From: Phycisphaerales bacterium
GTDB lineage: Bacteria > Planctomycetota > Phycisphaerae > Phycisphaerales > UBA1924
Direction of reading: 5' to 3'
Assembly: GCA_029260415.1 (NCBI GenBank)
Contig: JAJDDH010000026.1
Span: 1-5,006, forward strand
DNA length: 5,006 nt
A program made the position numbers and the translations under genes. Numbering within the stretch: position 1 is the first letter of the stretch; every line of letters begins with the position of its first letter. Under the pieces are notes generated by a model. The model had not been told where the DNA came from and did no database searches. It saw only the letters and a program-made list of their open reading frames with translations. Of the stretch, positions 1 through 5,006 are shown piece by piece.

Positions 1-632
1 AGACCTTGACGATAGATACCATTACAATCAAGACCAATACCTAAGTTGCCACGCAAACCGGCAGCGGTATAACAGTTCATAAAGTCACCATAAGATGAAC
101 CAGTCGTGTTAGAAGTACCACCACTTTGAATAACTACACCATTACCACGGAAAACAGGTGAGATAGAAGACCATAAGGTCAAAGAAGGATCTTCTAATAC
201 AGCGATGTTATCCGTAGGCATGCTTTGTAGACCCAAGGTAACTTTACCAAAAGAACCAGCAACATTAACACTGTGTCCTAAGGCATTCAAAATGTCTCCA
301 TTTCGAGAATCAAACGAACCTAAAGTACCCGTTGTACTAGTTCCAAAACCCAAGTTAGAACCGTTTAAAATTTCAATGATTACTTCAAAACCAGCCGTCA
401 ATCCGCTGTTTGGAAGATCGGTAGAGCCTGCTAATGTAATACGAGAACCAAGAGTATTACCATTATCAGCTACAGATGTGATATCGCTACCAACACCATC
501 ATCAGCGTAAGTCATGCCTTGGTTGATCCAACCTGACATACCCCAGTTGCCGTCAGCGGCTGCTTGTGAGAGAGGAAGCATCGCGGTTAATGCGATAAGA
601 CCAGCTCCTTTTAATAGTTTAGTTTTATTCAC
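1..632 (-). CDS. Gram-negative outer-membrane porin, N-terminal 210 residues (3' end outside window)
   Basis: The reading frame begins at a GTG (630-632) and stays open to the window edge, giving 210 residues. Residues 1-26 form a typical Sec signal peptide: MNKTK positive start, hydrophobic core GLIALTAMLPL, and likely cleavage after QAAA before DGNWGMSG. The mature part shows alternating beta-strand patterns typical of 16-stranded general porins, for example SRITLAGSTDLPNSGLTAGF and GSFGKVTLGLQSMPTDN, the latter looking like the strand leading into the constriction loop. It would form a passive diffusion channel in the outer membrane; substrate specificity cannot be read from the sequence. 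Two cysteines (C187, C203) are unusual for a porin. The start is fixed by a strong AAGGAGG nine bases upstream and by the signal peptide following directly. It sits 380 bp from the AOR cluster and is probably a separate transcript. The porin class is secure; the exact family is not. Confidence 0.85.
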   Translation of the reverse strand, partial: MNKTKLLKGAGLIALTAMLPLSQAAADGNWGMSGWINQGMTYADDGVGSDITSVADNGNTLGSRITLAGSTDLPNSGLTAGFEVIIEILNGSNLGFGTSTTGTLGSFDSRNGDILNALGHSVNVAGSFGKVTLGLQSMPTDNIAVLEDPSLTLWSSISPVFRGNGVVIQSGGTSNTTGSSYGDFMNCYTAAGLRGNLGIGLDCNGIYRQG

Positions 633-641
633 TTTGTATAT

Positions 642-648
642 CCTCCTT
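642..648 (-). promoter_or_regulatory. Shine-Dalgarno of the porin gene, fixing a GTG start
   Basis: The minus strand reads AAGGAGG here, with nine bases before the GTG at 630-632. No in-frame ATG lies near it upstream, so this site decides the non-ATG start. The ATG at 658-660 is in a different frame and closes after 11 codons. Confidence 0.8.
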
Positions 649-667
649 ATAGGAATACATAATTATT

Positions 668-679
668 ATCTCTAGAGAT
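668..679. repeat. 12-bp perfect palindrome in the porin leader
   Basis: ATCTCTAGAGAT reads the same on both strands and lies about 20 bases upstream of the porin Shine-Dalgarno. It could be a regulator site or a small stem in the leader RNA, but with no loop it is a better DNA-binding candidate than an RNA hairpin. It may also be chance. Confidence 0.3.
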
Positions 680-771
680 TTAAATTTTACTACTCTAGTC
701 TCGCTCCCCTTTTAACTTCTGGTTTTACAAGTCTAAAGAGTTAAATTAAGTCTTTGTTATAAGACAGTGGA

Positions 772-800
772 AAAATACTACATATTTCTGTGTGTTGCAA
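772..800 (-). promoter_or_regulatory. Possible sigma-70 promoter of the porin gene
   Basis: On the minus strand TTGCAA (795-800) is followed after 17 bases by TATTTT (772-777). The -35 has four of six consensus bases (TTG and the last A) and the -10 keeps TA at the start and T at the end. A transcript starting near 765 would have a leader of about 130 bases. The surrounding DNA is so AT-rich that chance matches are likely. Confidence 0.25.
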
Positions 801-1012
801 TTATTTTTTTGCATTTAAACAACATTTTCTAAAAACCAAATAATTTGTTGCAAAAACACAACTATCATACTAAATACATAATAGATTCAACACTTAGAAG
901 AATTTTATTGATACTGCTATGAAGCACATTATTTTCCTATGCAAGTGACTTTGTTATATTAAAACAACAAACCTAAACAATAGCTTTATTTTCAACAACT
1001 TAAGTCTAGCAA

Positions 1013-1300
1013 TTACCCGCCGCCGCGTTGATAACTTCGGTCAAACTGTAAAACAAATCGTTCAATATCTTGCGAATTTATGTCTGTATATATAAAGACT
1101 ACATCCAATACGGGTATGGCTAATGACGCAATTTTACGTTCGCGTTCAACACCTAGCTTTATTTGTATATTGCCACCGCAGTATTGGAATTTGATAAGCC
1201 GATCTACGACTTCATAATCAATATTTTTAAGGGCAATAGGTAATAATCGAAAAAATTCTTTATAAGAAATACCCATTTCCCGTTCATGACGTTCGATCAT
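1013..1300 (-). CDS. Small uncharacterised AOR-cluster protein with C-terminal Gly-Gly-Gly (95 aa)
   Basis: No named function is recognised. The product is a soluble mixed alpha/beta protein with no signal peptide or membrane segment. It has a short N-terminal helix-like stretch (MGISYKEFFRLLPIAL), two beta-rich segments (FQYCGGNIQIKLG and ASLAIPVLDVVFIYTD) and an acidic/aromatic C-terminal helix ending FDRSYQRGGG. The frame could begin at TTG 1348, ATG 1300 or ATG 1276. The TTG would overlap the MoaD-like gene and translate its stop-region hairpin, so it is disfavoured. ATG 1300 lies 23 bases after the MoaD-like stop; ATG 1276 would give 87 aa starting at MGISYKEFF, which looks like the conserved core. 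Neither ATG has a clear Shine-Dalgarno, suggesting translational coupling. As last gene of the cluster, next to a MoaD-like carrier, it may help assemble or regulate the AOR complex; this is inference. The triple-glycine tail echoes the diglycine tail of its neighbour. Confidence 0.7.
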   Translation of the reverse strand: MIERHEREMGISYKEFFRLLPIALKNIDYEVVDRLIKFQYCGGNIQIKLGVERERKIASLAIPVLDVVFIYTDINSQDIERFVLQFDRSYQRGGG

Positions 1301-1323
1301 TAGATATAGAAAAGAAAGATATA

Positions 1324-1575
1324 TTAACCGCCAGCTACTGGCGGCCAAACTGCAAGCGTGTCACCGTCTTTGAAGTTTGGCTTATTCCTTTCTGACGAAT
1401 CAAGGTAAACGCCGTTCAATAAGACAAGGTGAGCAGATTCTTCTGGCACATTAAACCTATCCAAAATCGAAAAGGCTGTTTCAGATGACGACACCACGAG
1501 TTTTGTAGAATGTTTTTCCGAATCTTTTGGTAGATACTTAATGAGACCAGCATAAAGCTTTAATGTGATTTCCAT
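1324..1575 (-). CDS. MoaD/ThiS-family sulfur carrier of the AOR cluster (83 aa)
   Basis: This is a beta-grasp (ubiquitin-like) small protein. It starts with a beta-strand MEITLKLYAGLIKYLP, continues through a helix (SETAFSILDRFNVP) and a hairpin HLVLLNGVYL, and ends DGDTLAVWPPVAGG. The length of 83 aa and the exposed C-terminal Gly-Gly match MoaD, the small subunit of molybdopterin synthase, whose C-terminal glycine is adenylated by MoeB and converted to a thiocarboxylate that supplies the dithiolene sulfurs of the pterin. A copy inside an AOR cluster probably serves the tungsten-pterin cofactor and corresponds to the MoaD-like gene of the Aromatoleum aor operon. The ATG lies seven bases after the TAG of the upstream FAD oxidoreductase, with no convincing Shine-Dalgarno, so translation is likely coupled. 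MoaD-like is well supported; whether it makes cofactor for all enzymes or only AOR is unknown. Confidence 0.88.
   Translation of the reverse strand: MEITLKLYAGLIKYLPKDSEKHSTKLVVSSSETAFSILDRFNVPEESAHLVLLNGVYLDSSERNKPNFKDGDTLAVWPPVAGG
1328..1344 (-). other. Perfect inverted repeat over the 3' end of the MoaD-like gene
   Basis: On the minus strand CCGCCAG, TAG loop, CTGGCGG form a seven-pair, very GC-rich stem. It covers the codons for the C-terminal PPVAGG, stopping two bases before the TAA. Downstream is TTAATATATCTTTCTTTT, T-rich but interrupted, so it is at best a weak intrinsic terminator or attenuator. It could alternatively stabilise the upstream mRNA or control coupling to the next small gene. 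Confidence 0.4.
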
Positions 1576-1582
1576 TATTTAT

Positions 1583-2854
1583 CTACAATACTTTAGAGTT
1601 ATGACCTATTGCTTGAGTGTTTGCGAGATAGGCTTCCATAATACGTGTTGGATCTTTAATTAAATGTTCTTTCCACTTTCCTAGTTTAACTTTGGTCTGA
1701 ATTAGACCACGTAACACACCAACATGCTGGGTTAAACCTAGTGCTTGTGCGCCTACCAACACATCATCTTGAAATTGCAGACTAATATATCGATATTTTT
1801 CTTCATCGCAAAGTTCTACCGAATCGCCACCGGCTACTCCCATCCAAAGACCATATGAACTTGAAATTAGTCCCATAGAGTCCAGTACGTTCATATTAAC
1901 ACTACCTTGATGAACCGTATCCCTACCCAACATATTCATTGCTGCTATACGCCCATGATCTGCCGCAGTAGGTTGAATAGCCTGAACACTGTATTCGCCC
2001 GTTGAAAAATCCTTACCTTGGCAAACATCACCAGCTGCGTAAATGTGTTCATGATTTGTTCGAAGTCGATCATTCACCAGTATGCCTTGGTCTATTTCGA
2101 TACCGCTGCCTTCTAAAAATTGCGTATTTGAACGAACACCAGTAGCAGAAATCACAACATCCGCCTTGAGCGTATCACCGTTATCCAGATTAACCTTTAA
2201 TCCTTTACCAAGTAGCCCCGCTTTTTCAATCGATTCAATCTTCGTTGAGGTAAATACATTCACGCCCTTTTCCTGACACCATTTCTTGATAAGTCCCCCA
2301 GAAGTTTCATTCATCATTCTGGGTACCATCCTGTCTTCCATCTCAACAACAGTCAGATTAACACCGCGTAGAGCAAGCGCTTCAAGAACAATACAACCAA
2401 TAAAACCTGCACCCATCAAAACCACGTTCGAGCCTTTTTTCGCCTTGGTAGCAATATTTCGTCCATCTTTAAGTGTCCAGCAGGAATGGACATTGGGTAA
2501 ATCTATACCTGGAATAGGTGGACTAATAGGATGCGATCCTGTTGCTATCAATAATTTATCAAAGGAGACCTCACTATTATTTTCTAGCGTCAACATATTA
2601 CTATTTGTGTTAATAGTGCTGACCCTGTCTTGGATAAGCTCTATACCATTATCGGAATAATGTGTTGCTGTTTTTCTAAGAAAAGTACCTTCTTCTTTAA
2701 TTTTATCATTCAAATAATATGGCAAGGCCATACGTGAATATGGCTGCTCTTTTTCTTCACCGATGATTAAAACAGATGATGATGGTTCGGTTTTACGTAA
2801 AGTCTCGGCTGCTAAAACGCCAGCAGGCCCGGCACCAATGATGACATGATTCAT
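1583..2854 (-). CDS. FAD/NAD(P)-dependent oxidoreductase, AOR-associated, paralogue 1 (423 aa)
   Basis: A two-dinucleotide-fold flavoprotein of the pyridine nucleotide-disulfide oxidoreductase superfamily. The FAD site begins at residue 3 with VIIGAGPAG (GxGxxG at 7-12), followed by the LLIATGSHP motif (101-109) and the closing FAD motif IYAAGDVCQG (271-280). The nicotinamide domain has VVLMGAGFIG (GxGxxG at 148-153), with a strand ending in VVE (E171), the classic pattern for NADH preference. No CxxxxC redox cysteine pair is present, so it resembles ferredoxin/rubredoxin/nitrite-reductase-type reductases rather than disulfide reductases. In bacterial AOR systems such a roughly 46-kDa FAD subunit passes electrons between the Fe-S/tungsten subunits and NAD+; that role is inferred here. 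The start has GGAGGAG at 2863-2869, eight bases upstream. It is followed after seven bases by the MoaD-like gene and preceded, 193 bp away, by a close paralogue. Confidence 0.9.
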   Translation of the reverse strand: MNHVIIGAGPAGVLAAETLRKTEPSSSVLIIGEEKEQPYSRMALPYYLNDKIKEEGTFLRKTATHYSDNGIELIQDRVSTINTNSNMLTLENNSEVSFDKLLIATGSHPISPPIPGIDLPNVHSCWTLKDGRNIATKAKKGSNVVLMGAGFIGCIVLEALALRGVNLTVVEMEDRMVPRMMNETSGGLIKKWCQEKGVNVFTSTKIESIEKAGLLGKGLKVNLDNGDTLKADVVISATGVRSNTQFLEGSGIEIDQGILVNDRLRTNHEHIYAAGDVCQGKDFSTGEYSVQAIQPTAADHGRIAAMNMLGRDTVHQGSVNMNVLDSMGLISSSYGLWMGVAGGDSVELCDEEKYRYISLQFQDDVLVGAQALGLTQHVGVLRGLIQTKVKLGKWKEHLIKDPTRIMEAYLANTQAIGHNSKVL

Positions 2855-3047
2855 GTACTAATCTCCTCCGCAAAATCTATTTTTGTAATAAACCCACTTA
2901 TGTTGCCATATTAACAGGCATCGAAACTTATGAATTTAATTAATTATTATTAATGCCGAAATATCTGAGGGAACTCTGAGCAAGCATGTATTACCTGCTA
3001 CACAAGCCTCTTGTTCAACTTAAAGAATTATTCAACTAGCACTAAAT
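2855..3047. other. 193-bp non-coding gap between the two FAD oxidoreductase paralogues
   Basis: The spacing is much larger than the other junctions of the cluster. It contains the strong Shine-Dalgarno of the downstream gene (GGAGGAG, 2863-2869), a possible extended -10 promoter at 2908-2916, and a short ACAAG-CCT-CTTGT inverted repeat at 3002-3014 without a T-run. A 15-codon ORF (2940-2987, minus) lacks a good ribosome site. The gap may provide a second transcription start for the distal genes. Confidence 0.5.
2908..2916 (-). promoter_or_regulatory. Possible extended -10 promoter upstream of FAD paralogue 1
   Basis: The minus strand reads TG-T-TAATAT, which is an extended -10 element (TGn plus five of six TATAAT bases). 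No good -35 is seen at 16-18 bases, which extended -10 promoters can tolerate. A start near 2901 would give a leader of roughly 47 bases ending at the GGAGGAG. The AT-rich context makes a chance match possible. Confidence 0.3.
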
Positions 3048-4316
3048 TTAGGAGAATACTCCTGCATTGTGGCCAAGAGATTGAGTTTTCGCAAGATAAG
3101 CATTCATGAACTGGCTAGGATCGTCTATTAACTTTTCTTTCCAGTTTCCTAATTTTACTTGTGATTGTATAAGACCACGCACTACACCAACATGATCTGT
3201 ATGACCCAGTGTTAAAGCGCCAATCAAACGGTCTCCGTCAAACTGCAGATTGATATATTTATAATTTTCTTCATCTAATAGCTCTGCCGAATCACCGCCT
3301 TCAATACCTTGCCATCTACCAAAAGAACCCGAAATCAAACCCATCGTGTCCAATACATTCATTAATATGCTGCCCTGAAATTTAGATTTACGGCCCATCA
3401 TATTTAATGCTGCAGTACGCCCATGGTCAGCTGCTGTTGGTTGTATAATATGTACGGATTGCTCACCCGTTGAAAAATCAAATCCTTGAGCAGCATCTCC
3501 TGCTGCATAGATATTTGGAATATTAGTACGCAGATATTCGTCTATGAGTATACCGTTATCTATTTCAATTCCGCTCCCTTCTAAGAATTCAACATTCGGC
3601 TGAACGCCAGTTGCCACAATAATCAGGTCGGGGTTCATCTTTCCACCCGTGTTAAAAGTCACATCGAGTTCACCGGCAGCATTGCAATCAGCGCCTTCTA
3701 TAGTCGTCTCGGTCAGTACATTCAGTCCTTCTTTTTGACACCAACGCTTAACCATTGCACTCGCGGTAGGATTCATCATGCTCCGAACCATTTGTTTACC
3801 ACGAACTATGGTCGTTAAATTTGTACCACGCGATATAAGTGCATTCATGATAATACATGCGACAAAACCCGCACCAACAAGCAATACGTCATCACCCTTA
3901 TTGGCAAACTCCATAATTTTTCGTGCATCTTCCAAGGTCCAACATGTCTGTATCCTTGGAGAATTGAGATCGTCAAGGTTTGAGCTATAGGGTCGTGATC
4001 CGGTAGCGATTAAAAGCTGATCGTAATCAACTGATTCTCCATTATGCAGTGTAAGAGAATTTTTACCCGGTTCTACTTTATCTACTCTGGATTGAATTAA
4101 ACCAATATTCAATTTTTTGAATTGTTCGTCAGAGGTTCTTAAATGTGTCCCCTTTTCTTCTACCCTACCATGTAGCAAATAGGGAATCGCCATACGTGAA
4201 TATGGCGTTTCATTTTCCGCACCGATAATTGTGATAGTTGCTGACGGATCCGCTTTTCGGATAGTTTCCGCTGCAATTACGCCAGCAGGACCGGCGCCTA
4301 TAATGACATGCCGCAT
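3048..4316 (-). CDS. FAD/NAD(P)-dependent oxidoreductase, AOR-associated, paralogue 2 (422 aa)
   Basis: It has the same fold and almost the same length as the downstream oxidoreductase. VIIGAGPAG opens the FAD site (GxGxxG at 7-12), LLIATGSRP lies at 101-109, and IYAAGDAAQG (269-278) closes it. The two proteins share 39 of their first 60 residues and align with almost no gaps, so they arose by tandem duplication. The nicotinamide site differs: VLLVGAGFVA (148-153) has Ala in the third glycine position, and the residue after the second strand is V171-R172 rather than Glu. By the glutathione-reductase/lipoamide-dehydrogenase rule this favours NADP(H), or indicates altered nucleotide use. No CxxxxC is present. 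The start has GGGGAG (4323-4328), six bases upstream. It lies 89 bp after the AOR stop, with an 18-codon ORF in between. An electron-transfer subunit or reductase partner of AOR is the likely role, by context. Confidence 0.9.
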   Translation of the reverse strand: MRHVIIGAGPAGVIAAETIRKADPSATITIIGAENETPYSRMAIPYLLHGRVEEKGTHLRTSDEQFKKLNIGLIQSRVDKVEPGKNSLTLHNGESVDYDQLLIATGSRPYSSNLDDLNSPRIQTCWTLEDARKIMEFANKGDDVLLVGAGFVACIIMNALISRGTNLTTIVRGKQMVRSMMNPTASAMVKRWCQKEGLNVLTETTIEGADCNAAGELDVTFNTGGKMNPDLIIVATGVQPNVEFLEGSGIEIDNGILIDEYLRTNIPNIYAAGDAAQGFDFSTGEQSVHIIQPTAADHGRTAALNMMGRKSKFQGSILMNVLDTMGLISGSFGRWQGIEGGDSAELLDEENYKYINLQFDGDRLIGALTLGHTDHVGVVRGLIQSQVKLGNWKEKLIDDPSQFMNAYLAKTQSLGHNAGVFS

Positions 4317-4337
4317 ATTATTCTCCCCGTCTTTTTC

Positions 4338-4394
4338 CTACTCAGGTTTAGATTTTGGAAAGAATATGTCTGTCATGAAATTCATGAACCACAT
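4338..4394 (-). CDS. Putative 18-residue micro-ORF between AOR and FAD oxidoreductase
   Basis: The predicted peptide is MWFMNFMTDIFFPKSKPE, ending with TAG. It has AGGAG (4403-4407) eight bases before its ATG, and that ribosome site overlaps the TAG stop of the AOR gene; its own stop is 21 bases before the ATG of the next gene. Six of the first twelve residues are aromatic or Met-rich hydrophobic (W2, F3, F6, F11, F12 plus Met), and the tail is PKSKPE. No family is recognised. It could be a small structural or anchoring peptide of the complex, a peptide substrate, or a coupling ORF keeping ribosomes on the message between the two large genes. A chance ORF of this length is quite possible; the good ribosome site is the main support. 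Confidence 0.4.
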   Translation of the reverse strand: MWFMNFMTDIFFPKSKPE

Positions 4395-4402
4395 ACCTTT
4401 AG

Positions 4403-4407
4403 CTCCT
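4403..4407 (-). promoter_or_regulatory. Shine-Dalgarno of the 18-codon ORF, overlapping the AOR stop
   Basis: The minus strand reads TAGGAG, in which TAG is the AOR stop and AGGAG is the ribosome site eight bases from the ATG at 4392-4394. The arrangement would allow stop-restart coupling after AOR translation. It has no other visible downstream start, since the next large gene has its own GGGGAG. Confidence 0.45.
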
Positions 4408-5006
4408 ACAGACCAAGTCTTTGACGCGTTTCGTCTGTTGGCACACCGTCTGCTGTCCAACCACGAACCTCGTAATATTCAGGTAACATTTGGCTCAGAT
4501 CATTCAGTCTGCCTTCTGCTGGACCTGATTTAGCAGCAATGTCTTTTATCAAGCGTTTCGGTAAGGTGTCATCCATAGCCGTTAGACCTGCTGCCAGATT
4601 ATAGTCTCGTTCCATAGTCCAAATACGTTCACCAACTTCAAGACATCTATCAACACTCCAGTCACCTTCACAAGCAGCATCAATCTGTGGAGCGATATCC
4701 TCAAGTGTCCAGGCAAAGGTTGTAAACGCACATATTCCTGCTGAATCGACAACGCATGTTGCGTCCTGAAAAGCCTTTACTAATCCAGCTTTGCCTTCAG
4801 TTACAAGTGGGTCAGTTTTTTCCGGTATACCAAGAATTTCAGATGCGATGGTATAGCCTCGAAGATGGCAGGCACCACGATTAGAGGTAGCATAGGCTAA
4901 ACCTATCCCTGTATTCCACGCGGATCATAAGCCGGAAACTCTTGCCCTTTCACCGTCATTGAAAATTCGGGGTGACCGTATTTCTCACACAGGCGCTTTG
5001 AACCTA
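4406..5006 (-). CDS. Tungsten-type aldehyde ferredoxin oxidoreductase, C-terminal part, frameshifted (5' end outside window)
   Basis: This is the catalytic subunit that interconverts aldehydes and carboxylic acids at a tungsten-bis-pyranopterin next to a [4Fe-4S] cluster. The visible segment has the family signatures: MTVKGQEFPAYDPRG, then GLAYATSNRGACHLRGYT, then the DxxGxC motif DSAGIC (4730-4747), whose Cys corresponds to the last ligand of the [4Fe-4S] cluster (C494 in Pyrococcus furiosus AOR) and which also contacts the pterin. The C-terminal tail DDTLPKRL...LPEYYEVRGW...QRLGL is characteristic. The upstream frame (to 4903) runs into TAG just after PRGIQG, while the conserved continuation IGLAYATS resumes one frame over at 4906, so one base appears missing near the GGG at 4907-4909. 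This could be a sequencing error or a true inactivating mutation. Family assignment is firm; intactness is not. Downstream FAD and MoaD-like genes fit the bacterial aor layout. Confidence 0.9.
4903..4909 (-). other. Apparent one-base deletion breaking the AOR reading frame
   Basis: Protein similarity runs continuously from PAYDPRGIQG into IGLAYATSNRG, but the DNA needs one extra base between them; a fourth G in the GGG run at 4907-4909 would restore GGG-ATA-GGT (Gly-Ile-Gly). As written, the upstream frame stops at TAG 4903-4905. Both sides keep conserved AOR sequence with no other damage visible, which favours a homopolymer error or a very recent mutation. Confidence 0.75.

Larger units (their letters stand above)
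633..1012. other. AT-rich intergenic region between the AOR cluster and the porin gene
   Basis: No credible gene is seen in these 380 bases on either strand. Apart from the porin Shine-Dalgarno it holds a possible porin promoter (772-800, minus), a 12-bp perfect palindrome ATCTCTAGAGAT at 668-679 inside the probable porin leader, and two copies of TGTTGCAA at 793-800 and 846-853. No GC-rich hairpin with a T-run follows the small gene ending at 1013, so the terminator of the AOR cluster is not visible. Long porin leaders are often targets of small RNAs in proteobacteria, but nothing here proves this. Confidence 0.6.

Noticed and set aside
205..510. Plus-strand open frame opposite the porin
   Set aside because: It lies wholly antisense to a porin with a clear signal peptide and ribosome site, has no ribosome site of its own, and its proline-rich, low-complexity product looks like a shadow frame.
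625..660. 11-codon ORF starting at the ATG 658-660 and overlapping the porin start
   Set aside because: It has no ribosome site of its own and contains the porin Shine-Dalgarno within it; it is most simply part of the leader.
1301..1348. TTG start extending the small 3' gene to 111 residues
   Set aside because: It would overlap the MoaD-like gene, has no ribosome site, and adds a hydrophobic stretch (LIYLSFLYL) read from the MoaD stop hairpin and the spacer.
2082..2660. Plus-strand open frames opposite FAD paralogue 1
   Set aside because: They are antisense to conserved Rossmann motifs and no family is recognisable in their products.
2940..2987. 15-codon ORF (MLAQSSLRYFGINNN) in the gap between the FAD genes
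   Set aside because: Only a weak AGG precedes it, it has no notable composition, and it ends far from the next gene.
3002..3014. ACAAG-CCT-CTTGT inverted repeat after FAD paralogue 2 as a terminator
   Set aside because: The stem has only five mostly weak pairs and no T-run follows on the minus strand.
1583..4316. FAD proteins as thioredoxin- or glutathione-reductase-like disulfide reductases
   Set aside because: Neither protein has a CxxC or CxxxxC redox-active cysteine pair, despite the shared two-Rossmann fold.
3778..4533. Plus-strand open frames opposite FAD paralogue 2 and AOR
   Set aside because: They run antisense to the conserved GAGFVA region and to the AOR C-terminus, so they are mirror frames.

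Overview
The window comes from a Gram-negative bacterium, most likely an AT-rich proteobacterium. It carries an outer-membrane porin with a cleavable signal peptide and Shine-Dalgarno-led genes. No rRNA or other marker is present, so a finer assignment cannot be supported. All recognised genes lie on the minus strand, so the story reads from high to low coordinates.

The right-hand two thirds is a tungsten-type aldehyde ferredoxin oxidoreductase (AOR) gene cluster. In transcription order it holds: the C-terminal third of the AOR catalytic subunit (4406-5006, with an apparent one-base frameshift near 4907); an 18-codon ORF with its own Shine-Dalgarno (4338-4394); an FAD/NAD(P)-dependent oxidoreductase (3048-4316); a gap of 193 bp; a second, paralogous FAD/NAD(P)-dependent oxidoreductase (1583-2854); a MoaD/ThiS-like small sulfur carrier ending in Gly-Gly (1324-1575); and a small uncharacterised protein ending in Gly-Gly-Gly (1013-1300). 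The layout resembles the multi-subunit bacterial AOR systems known from Aromatoleum, where an AOR subunit is accompanied by an FAD subunit that exchanges electrons with NAD+ and by a MoaD-like protein. The working model is that AOR oxidises aldehydes (or reduces acids) at a tungsten-bis-pterin, the FAD subunits connect this to nicotinamide pools, and the MoaD-like protein serves the pterin cofactor.

The left end (1-632) is the start of a porin gene, separated from the cluster by about 380 bp of AT-rich non-coding DNA and probably transcribed on its own.

The most interesting points are: the tandem FAD paralogues differ exactly at their nicotinamide-binding fingerprint (GxGxxG plus Glu versus GxGxxA plus Arg); an aromatic-rich micro-ORF sits between the AOR and FAD genes; a second small protein with a polyglycine tail follows the MoaD-like gene; and the AOR reading frame is broken inside a conserved stretch.
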